Below are positions 1 through 4,994 of a stretch of 7,483 nt of DNA, one piece after another. This DNA is from Burkholderiales bacterium (GTDB lineage: Bacteria > Pseudomonadota > Gammaproteobacteria > Burkholderiales > Burkholderiaceae_A): contig JAURFZ010000066.1 in the NCBI GenBank assembly GCA_030834045.1, forward strand, positions 1 to 7,483, in the 5' to 3' direction. The position numbers were made by a program, and so were the translations under genes. Position 1 is the first letter of the stretch. Every line of letters begins with the position of its first letter. Under the pieces are notes generated by a model that saw nothing but the letters and a program-made list of their open reading frames with translations, was not told where the DNA came from and did not search any database.

Positions 1-717
1 GATGCCCATAATGACCACATCGGTACGAAGAAAATTCGAGGCATTAAGCACCATCTGACCAAGACCTGCCGTGGCTGCAACCATTTCGGCAGCCACCAGG
101 GTTGTCCAACCAAAGCCAATGGCAATGCGCATGCCCGTAAGAATCTCGGGCATGGCCGAGGGCAGAATGACATGCCAGACCACCTGAAACTGCGAGGCAC
201 CTAAGGAGCGCGCCGCATTAATTTGCTCGACGGTGACCGACCGCACGCCCGCACGGGCTGCCACCGCCAAGGGCGCAAAGCAGGCGAGGTAGATAAGAAT
301 AACCTTTGAAGCCTCGTCAATGCCAAACCAAATAATCACCAGTGGCAGGTAGGCAAGGGGCGGAAGAGGTCGATAAAACTCAATGGGCGGGTCAAAGACA
401 CCGCGAGCAATACGCGAGACGCCCATTAAAATGCCAATGGGAACAGCCGTAAGACAGGCTGCGAAGAAGGCACCGAACACCCGTGTCACGCTCCAGGCAA
501 AGTGTTCAAAGATGGTGACCCCACCTTGCAACTCCCCACGCACACCAGCCATAAAGGCCTGCCAGACGGCTGTGGGCGAAGGAAGAATAAGGGGCGGCAA
601 AACGCCAAAACGCGTTATTAGGTCCCAGCCTACGAATAGAGCAATGGAGGTTGCAAGTGAAATACCAAAGGTACGGCCCTCACCAGGGGCTTGGTAACCA
701 CGCACAGGCTTGGTCAT
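1..717 (-). CDS. tauC: TauC-type ABC transporter permease (3' end cut by window edge)
   Basis: Inner-membrane permease subunit of a taurine/aliphatic sulfonate-type importer (BPD_transp_1 fold). The reading frame is open for 239 codons from the ATG at 717-715 to the left edge, so the C-terminus is missing; the family is usually about 260-280 residues. Hydrophobic segments are visible at about residues 18-35, 77-100, 120-152 and 193-215. The EAA loop that docks on the ATPase lies at about 164-186 (AARSLGAS then ILP). Stretches such as YRPLPPLAYLPL (115-126), IWFGID (129-134) and TTLVAAEMVAAT (205-216) match E. coli TauC closely from memory. The start overlaps the tauB stop as ATGA (717-714), which argues for translational coupling; its own Shine-Dalgarno signal is weak. 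The substrate could be another sulfonate or small omega-amino acid, but the TauC/SsuC-like family is clear. Confidence 0.93.
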   Translation of the reverse strand, partial: MTKPVRGYQAPGEGRTFGISLATSIALFVGWDLITRFGVLPPLILPSPTAVWQAFMAGVRGELQGGVTIFEHFAWSVTRVFGAFFAACLTAVPIGILMGVSRIARGVFDPPIEFYRPLPPLAYLPLVIIWFGIDEASKVILIYLACFAPLAVAARAGVRSVTVEQINAARSLGASQFQVVWHVILPSAMPEILTGMRIAIGFGWTTLVAAEMVAATAGLGQMVLNASNFLRTDVVIMGI

Positions 718-1508
718 ACCGGCATACTCTCGGCGTGCGTGGAGTGAATGAGGTTTAGAATTTCTTCGCGCATCGCAATGAATTCGGGCTTTGACTTCAC
801 TGCGCGTGCATCCCCCCAGGCAATAAAGTCTTTGCAAAAACCAAGGCTGTAGGTCTTCACAATACGACCGGGTGAGGGTGACATGACGATAAGGTGCGTC
901 GCAAGAAAGAGCGCCTCCTCCACCGAGTGCGTGATAAAGAACACAATCTTTCTCTCACGCGCCCAGAGCCTAAGAATAATTTCTTGAATGGACTCGCGTG
1001 TAAGTGCGTCAAGCGCGCCTAAGGGCTCGTCCATGAGTAAAACTTCCGGGTTCGATGCCAGAGACCGTGCAATACCCACCCGCTGTTGCATGCCGCCCGA
1101 GAGTTGATAAACAGGGGAGTTCTCGTAGCCCGAGAGCCCCACGGCCTCAAGCTTCTCAAAGGCAATTCTTTCGCGTTCACTGCGGGCCATGCCCCTCATT
1201 TTTAATCCAAACTCAACATTCTCAACCACACTGAGCCAGGGCATGAGGGCATGCTTTTGAAAGACAACCCCACGGTCAGCCCCTGGCCCACGCACCGGTT
1301 TCCCATCAAGAAGAATCTCGCCCAACGAAGGGCTTAGGAAACCCGCAATGCAGGAGAGCAGTGTGGTTTTGCCACAGCCCGAAGCGCCCAGGGCTACGAC
1401 AAAATCGCCCGAGGCCATTTCGAGGTCGACGGAAGACAGGGCAAGAAGCGAACCGCCTTGCGGGGTCTCGTAACTGACCGAGACCCCCCGGCAGATTAAA
1501 TGACTCAA
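714..1508 (-). CDS. tauB: TauB-type ABC transporter ATPase
   Basis: Cytoplasmic nucleotide-binding subunit that powers the TauABC-type importer. The 264 residues match the usual family length. All ABC motifs are intact: Walker A GASGCGKTT (41-49), Q-loop glutamine Q84 in VVFQKHALMPW, signature LSGGMQQR (136-143), Walker B VLLMDEP (156-162), D-loop GALD (164-167) and switch histidine H194 in ITHSVEEA. The start is a TTG at 1508-1506: it is the first usable start in this frame after tauA, and the next candidate (M31) would remove the first strand of the fold. No good Shine-Dalgarno sequence precedes it, so translation may depend on tauA or on the short upstream frame described in the findings. 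It lies 50 bp after tauA and overlaps tauC by 4 bases. SsuB- or NrtD-like paralogues are alternatives, but the neighbours and the FQKHALMPW segment favour TauB. Confidence 0.94.
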   Translation of the reverse strand: MSHLICRGVSVSYETPQGGSLLALSSVDLEMASGDFVVALGASGCGKTTLLSCIAGFLSPSLGEILLDGKPVRGPGADRGVVFQKHALMPWLSVVENVEFGLKMRGMARSERERIAFEKLEAVGLSGYENSPVYQLSGGMQQRVGIARSLASNPEVLLMDEPLGALDALTRESIQEIILRLWARERKIVFFITHSVEEALFLATHLIVMSPSPGRIVKTYSLGFCKDFIAWGDARAVKSKPEFIAMREEILNLIHSTHAESMPV

Positions 1509-1516
1509 AACGCGAG

Positions 1517-1552
1517 CTTGGGTATTCGTTGAACTAACATGAAGAATCCAAG
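1517..1552 (-). other. Intercistronic stem-loop between tauA and tauB
   Basis: On the transcribed strand CTTGGATTC (1552-1544) pairs with GAAT (1527-1524) and, after a two-base bulge, CCAAG (1521-1517), giving nine base pairs around a 16-base loop. There is no U-run behind it, so it is not a good intrinsic terminator. Hairpins at this place in binding-protein operons often stabilise the upstream message, so that more binding protein than ATPase is made; that role is inferred here. Confidence 0.35.
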
Positions 1553-1558
1553 ACGCCC

Positions 1559-2578
1559 TTACTTCGCAACAGCCTGAGCATACGAGGGATTCACGGCCAA
1601 CGAGTAGTCAGGCAGGGTTGCAGAAATAGTGCCCTGGGCCTTTAAGAAGGCAGCGGTTGCTGCCAAAGACTTCGCTGCTGCACCGTTTTTGCCACCGCCA
1701 AGCCAGGTTGAGGTTGCCTGCTCTTTGGCTGATGGAAAGCCCATCAGTGCCATGGTGGTGGGAACGAGTTCAGGCTTGGCTCCCGAGAGTTTGGCAACGT
1801 CTTTGGCCATGGCATGGTTGGCATCGAAAGTGGCCTTAGCCTTGCGGTAACGCTCGTCAGCATCGGCCACCACCCTCACAAACTTCACAAGGAAGTCTTT
1901 GTGGTCTTTGGCCCATTCCTTGTTCACCACAATGCCGTCAAACGTAGCCTTGCCAGTGTCCTTGGAAATCTTGCCCGAGGTGATCAGGACTTTGCCGTTT
2001 GACTGCACTTGGTCAAGAACGGGGTTCCAAATGAAGGTGGCATCAATGTCTCCGCGACTCCAGGCCGCGGCAATGTCGGGTGGACGCATATTAAGAATCT
2101 TGACCGTGTTGGGGTCGACTCCCGCCGACTCCAAGGCCACCAAGGTGTGAAAGTGGGTCGTGGAGGTAAAGGGCACGCCAATACGCTTACCTTTTAGGTC
2201 CGCAAGGGTATTGACACCCGAGCCATTGCGAACCACCAGGGCCTCGGCCGAGGCAATGTCATCAAGAATCCAAATGAGCTCCACCGGAAGGCCCTGGGAA
2301 ATTCCGGAGGCAATGGGTGCTGAGCCTGCCTCACCAATTTGCACCTGCCCCGAGGCCATGGCGCGAATGACATCCCCGCCGCCGCCGAACATCTTGTAAT
2401 TCACCTTATAACCGGTTGCTTTTTCAACCTCGCCACGAACGATGGCCTGGTGCCAGGGCACGAGCATGTCCTGGTGGGCAATGGTGACCTCTTTCTTCTG
2501 AGCATGGGCGGGCAATCCCACCATGAGTCCTGCGGCAATGCCACCAAGAACCATACGTCGCACAAATTGAGTTTTCAT
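1559..2578 (-). CDS. tauA: TauA-type periplasmic taurine/sulfonate-binding protein
   Basis: Periplasmic solute-binding protein that delivers the substrate to TauBC. It has 339 residues, near the family's usual 320-340. Residues 1-26 form a Sec signal peptide: MKTQFVRR, a hydrophobic core (9-22), and an AHA cleavage motif before Q27. The mature protein shows the TauA/NMT1-like pattern: VIRAMASGQVQIGEAGSAP (70-88), DLKGKRIGVPFTSTTHFH (127-144) and AAAWSRGDIDATFIWNP (170-186). These align well, from memory, with E. coli TauA (ALASGDVQIGNLGSSP; GKRIAVPFISTTHY; AAWQRGDIDGAYVW). The start is firm: ATG at 2578 with AAGGGG (2590-2585) six bases upstream. It is the first gene of the importer operon and diverges from the aminotransferase gene. 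Sequence alone does not separate taurine from close analogues; residue 83 is Glu where E. coli TauA has Asn, a possible specificity difference. Confidence 0.93.
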   Translation of the reverse strand: MKTQFVRRMVLGGIAAGLMVGLPAHAQKKEVTIAHQDMLVPWHQAIVRGEVEKATGYKVNYKMFGGGGDVIRAMASGQVQIGEAGSAPIASGISQGLPVELIWILDDIASAEALVVRNGSGVNTLADLKGKRIGVPFTSTTHFHTLVALESAGVDPNTVKILNMRPPDIAAAWSRGDIDATFIWNPVLDQVQSNGKVLITSGKISKDTGKATFDGIVVNKEWAKDHKDFLVKFVRVVADADERYRKAKATFDANHAMAKDVAKLSGAKPELVPTTMALMGFPSAKEQATSTWLGGGKNGAAAKSLAATAAFLKAQGTISATLPDYSLAVNPSYAQAVAK

Positions 2579-2863
2579 TCCTGTCCCCTTGGTTTAAATC
2601 GTTTGATTTTTCTATAACGGACTGCCGAAATAACAATGAGTGCCGGAGAGCGAGCAAAACCCACCACCCGGATCCCTGCATTACCGCAGCTAGACCATAG
2701 ATGGAAACGGGCCGGGAGGCTAGATGCAGGAACCCCGGGGAAACCCTGGTAGGCGTGGAAAGGCCCCCGGATTTCCTGACTTAAGGCAGAATTAGGGTTT
2801 ACAGATATTTCTTTGCACTGGGTTACGTTTATAAAGCGCCTTACCTGCACCAAGGAGACGAGC
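2579..2863. promoter_or_regulatory. Divergent control region between tauA and the aminotransferase gene
   Basis: These 285 bp hold no convincing gene and should carry the promoters of both flanking units. On the tauA side an AT-rich stretch contains TATAGA (minus strand, 2615-2610), a possible -10 element, but no good -35 lies at standard spacing. A small inverted repeat AAATC-gttt-GATTT sits at 2596-2609. On the aminotransferase side TATAAA (2830-2835) resembles a -10 but also lacks a paired -35. The middle (about 2660-2770) is GC-rich and includes CCCCGGGG (2733-2740) and a possible hairpin CCGGGG-aaa-CCCTGG (2735-2749, one G-U pair). An activator-dependent promoter would fit the poor -35 boxes; this is inference. 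No operator was recognised. Confidence 0.5.
2852..2857 (+). promoter_or_regulatory. Ribosome binding site that fixes the aminotransferase start
   Basis: AAGGAG lies six bases before the ATG at 2864. It settles the start there rather than at the in-frame TTG at 2813, which would add 17 residues (MHWVTFIKRL...) unlike any aminotransferase N-terminus and has no comparable site. Confidence 0.85.
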
Positions 2864-4201
2864 ATGGGCCATTCCGATTCCGTTATTAATGTTCAAGCAC
2901 GGCAAAACTTTTGGATGCCGTTCTCACCAAACAAAGAATTTAAAGAAGAGCCCCGTATGTATGTGCGCGGCGAAGGTATGTACCTTTACAAGCCCAATGG
3001 CGACAAGGTCATTGATGCCTCCGCGGGCCTTTTCTGTGTCGCAGCCGGCCATTGCCGCCCCGAAATTGCCCAGGCGGTCTACGACCAGCTCTCAACACTT
3101 GACTACACCATGCCCTTCACACGGGCTCATCCCAAAGCCTTCGAGCTCGCCGAAGAAATCGCCCAGTTCACCCCGGGTGACCTGAATCGAATCTTCTTCT
3201 GTTGCTCGGGTTCCGAGTCCGTTGACTCGGCCATGAAAATTGCATTGGCCTATCACCGGGTGCGCGGCGAGGGCCACAGGCAGCTTTTTGTCTCGCGTGA
3301 GCGTGCCTACCACGGTGTCAATATGGGTGGTGTTGCGCTCTCGGGCATGATCAACAACCGTCGTGCCTTTGGTGTTGGGATGCCTGGTGTCTTTCATATG
3401 CGTCACACAGGACTGCCTGAGAACAAGTTCATTAAAGGCCAGCCTGAAAAAGGCGTCGACCTTGCCGAAGACCTGACCCGCATCTGTGCCATGGTGGGTG
3501 GTGAAAATATTGCCGCGGTTTTTGTTGAGCCCACCGCAGGCTCCTTCGGCGTGCTTCCCCCACCCAAAGGCTACCTGGACAGGCTGCGCGCCATCTGCGA
3601 CCAGCACGGCATCTTGCTTGTCTTTGACGAGGTCATTACGGGATGGGGTCGTATGGGTGCGGCCTTTGGTGCGCAGAAGTTCAATGTAACCCCCGACCTT
3701 CTTACCATGGCCAAGGCTGTTACCAATGCAGCCCAGCCCTTAGGTGCAGTGGCCGTGCGCCAAGACATCTACGACACCATCACCAATAAGGGCCCTGAAA
3801 AAGGCATTGAGTTCTTCCATGGATACACCTACTCGGCGCATCCCGCAAGCTGCGCGGCCGGTCTTGCCATGATGGAGATCTTCCGTAAAGAGCGTCTTAT
3901 CGAGCGCGCCGCGGAGATGTCCGACTACTTCCTTGATGGGGTCTTCTCTCTAAGAGATATTCCGGGTGTCATTGATATTCGTGGCATTGGCATGATGGCC
4001 GCCGTTGAAATCGCAGCCGGCGCCGCCCCGGGTGCCCGTGGTCATGAGGCCCAAAAAGCCTTGTTTGATGCCAACCTGAACCTTAAGGCCACGGGGGACA
4101 GCCTAATTATGGGCCCCCCGTTTATTGCCGAGAGGTCTCACATTGACGAGATCATCAACAAGATGCGCACAACGCTTACAACGCTCTCAAAATCATGGTG
4201 A
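2864..4201 (+). CDS. Class III omega-amino acid:pyruvate aminotransferase (taurine- or beta-alanine-pyruvate type)
   Basis: PLP-dependent fold-type I transaminase, probably cytoplasmic, that moves the amino group of an omega-amino acid to pyruvate, forming alanine and an aldehyde. It has 445 residues, the normal length. Visible landmarks are the N-terminal FWMPF (16-20), phosphate-binding SGSES (115-119), AYHG (148-151), EPTAGSFGVLPPPKGYL (222-238), DEVITGWGRMG (255-265; D255 contacts the PLP ring nitrogen), Schiff-base lysine K284 in MAKAVTN, and YTYSAHP (321-327). The closest family I recall is beta-alanine/omega-amino acid:pyruvate aminotransferase (BauA-like), which also includes taurine-pyruvate aminotransferase (Tpa). 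Divergence from tauABC favours taurine or a similar compound. Odd point: the position of the 'flipping arginine' is K408 (LKATGDSLIMGPPFI). No gene symbol is given because Tpa and BauA cannot be told apart here. Confidence 0.9.
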   Translation: MGHSDSVINVQARQNFWMPFSPNKEFKEEPRMYVRGEGMYLYKPNGDKVIDASAGLFCVAAGHCRPEIAQAVYDQLSTLDYTMPFTRAHPKAFELAEEIAQFTPGDLNRIFFCCSGSESVDSAMKIALAYHRVRGEGHRQLFVSRERAYHGVNMGGVALSGMINNRRAFGVGMPGVFHMRHTGLPENKFIKGQPEKGVDLAEDLTRICAMVGGENIAAVFVEPTAGSFGVLPPPKGYLDRLRAICDQHGILLVFDEVITGWGRMGAAFGAQKFNVTPDLLTMAKAVTNAAQPLGAVAVRQDIYDTITNKGPEKGIEFFHGYTYSAHPASCAAGLAMMEIFRKERLIERAAEMSDYFLDGVFSLRDIPGVIDIRGIGMMAAVEIAAGAAPGARGHEAQKALFDANLNLKATGDSLIMGPPFIAERSHIDEIINKMRTTLTTLSKSW

Positions 4202-4940
4202 TCCCAAGAAGCGTCATCACAACGGTAAGGATTCGCTCAAACGACTTCTGGCTTATGTACTGACGAATTTTCTGACCTGTGAGCAGGCCAATGAAAATGG
4301 GAACAAGTGAAAGGGCCGAGGCAATTAGCTCCTCGCGCCCAAGCACCCCAAAGCTTGCAAGGAACGACGACAGCGCAATAGTGCCAGAAAATAAAATAAG
4401 GCCCACTGACGCTGAGAAGAGATTCTTATCAAGCCGTTGAATGGCAAGAAAGGCCACAATGACTGGGGCAAAAAAGCCTGTTATGCCCCCGAGTAACCCT
4501 GATAATAACCCTGCAGATGGGGCAAGCCACGTCTCACGTTGCAAAGAAAAAGGCTGCGACCGGCCGGTAAGTCGTAGCACCGGATAGGTAAGAATGACAA
4601 GGCCCATCAGCAGGTAGCTTAGTCGAACGGGCATGGCAATAAGAAGCTGCGTGCCCAATCCAATGCCTATAACCAGCATAGCTGTTGTAAGGCCATAACG
4701 CTTCAAGACTGGCCTAATGAGTCCACCCTGAAAAAACTGCAAGGCATTGGTGAGAAAAATAGGAATGGCCAGAATAGCAAGCGCCTTGGGCACTGAGACA
4801 AAGAAGGCAAGAATGGGCACCGAGATAAAGGGTAGCCCGATGCCAACCGCTCCCTTGCAAAGGCCGCCTGCAAAAAGGCCAATAATTGCAATGGTGAGGC
4901 TTAAAGCCGTGAAGGCCTGCCAAAGGCTATCGGGCTGCAA
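4176..4940 (-). CDS. TauE/SafE-family membrane exporter (possible sulfite or sulfonate exporter)
   Basis: Polytopic inner-membrane protein of 254 residues, the usual size for TauE/SafE (former DUF81). About eight hydrophobic segments are visible, near residues 9-25, 33-50, 52-70, 84-102, 107-123, 138-165, 175-197, 205-222 and 236-253 (some form half-helices). The two glycine-rich family repeats are GGLCKGAVGIGLPFISVP (25-42) and GLLGGITGFFAPVIVAFL (148-165). Family members export sulfite, sulfoacetate or other small anions; near a taurine importer, sulfite export is an attractive inference but not shown. The start is the TTG at 4940-4938: a TGA lies four codons upstream in frame, no ATG or GTG follows nearby, and GAAGGG (4951-4946) stands five bases before it. 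It follows the acyl-CoA ligase by 54 bp, and its last 26 bases overlap the aminotransferase gene tail to tail. Confidence 0.85.
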   Translation of the reverse strand: MQPDSLWQAFTALSLTIAIIGLFAGGLCKGAVGIGLPFISVPILAFFVSVPKALAILAIPIFLTNALQFFQGGLIRPVLKRYGLTTAMLVIGIGLGTQLLIAMPVRLSYLLMGLVILTYPVLRLTGRSQPFSLQRETWLAPSAGLLSGLLGGITGFFAPVIVAFLAIQRLDKNLFSASVGLILFSGTIALSSFLASFGVLGREELIASALSLVPIFIGLLTGQKIRQYISQKSFERILTVVMTLLGITMILRAL

Positions 4941-4945
4941 GGCAG

Positions 4946-4951
4946 CCCTTC
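4946..4951 (-). promoter_or_regulatory. Ribosome binding site supporting the TTG start of the TauE/SafE gene
   Basis: GAAGGG on the minus strand lies five bases before the TTG at 4940. With the in-frame TGA just upstream, it makes the TTG the best available start. Confidence 0.6.
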
Positions 4952-4994
4952 ATCAAACCATGGAACATCGACGCATCATACGGGGCTTTACGGC

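Noticed and set aside
383..697. A 104-codon plus-strand open frame opposite the permease
   Set aside because: The minus strand here encodes a clear TauC-type permease; the plus-strand frame is its shadow.
2813..2835. TTGCAC ... TATAAA as a promoter for the aminotransferase
   Set aside because: The gap between the boxes is only 11 bases, too short for a sigma-70 promoter, and no -24 GG fits a sigma-54 promoter.
2813..2863. N-terminal extension of the aminotransferase from the TTG at 2813
   Set aside because: AAGGAG sits ideally before the ATG at 2864, and the extra residues do not resemble the family.
2575..2865. A 96-codon minus-strand open frame covering the divergent control region
   Set aside because: It runs through the tauA ribosome binding site and start in another frame, has no family likeness and no ribosome binding site of its own, and its start sits on the aminotransferase start; it is a chance open frame.
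3092..3607. A 171-codon minus-strand open frame inside the aminotransferase gene
   Set aside because: It is fully antisense to a strongly conserved gene, and its protein is not recognisable.
4952..4981. Short frame MMRRCSMV between the ligase and the TauE/SafE gene as a leader peptide
   Set aside because: It has no ribosome binding site and no regulatory codon pattern.
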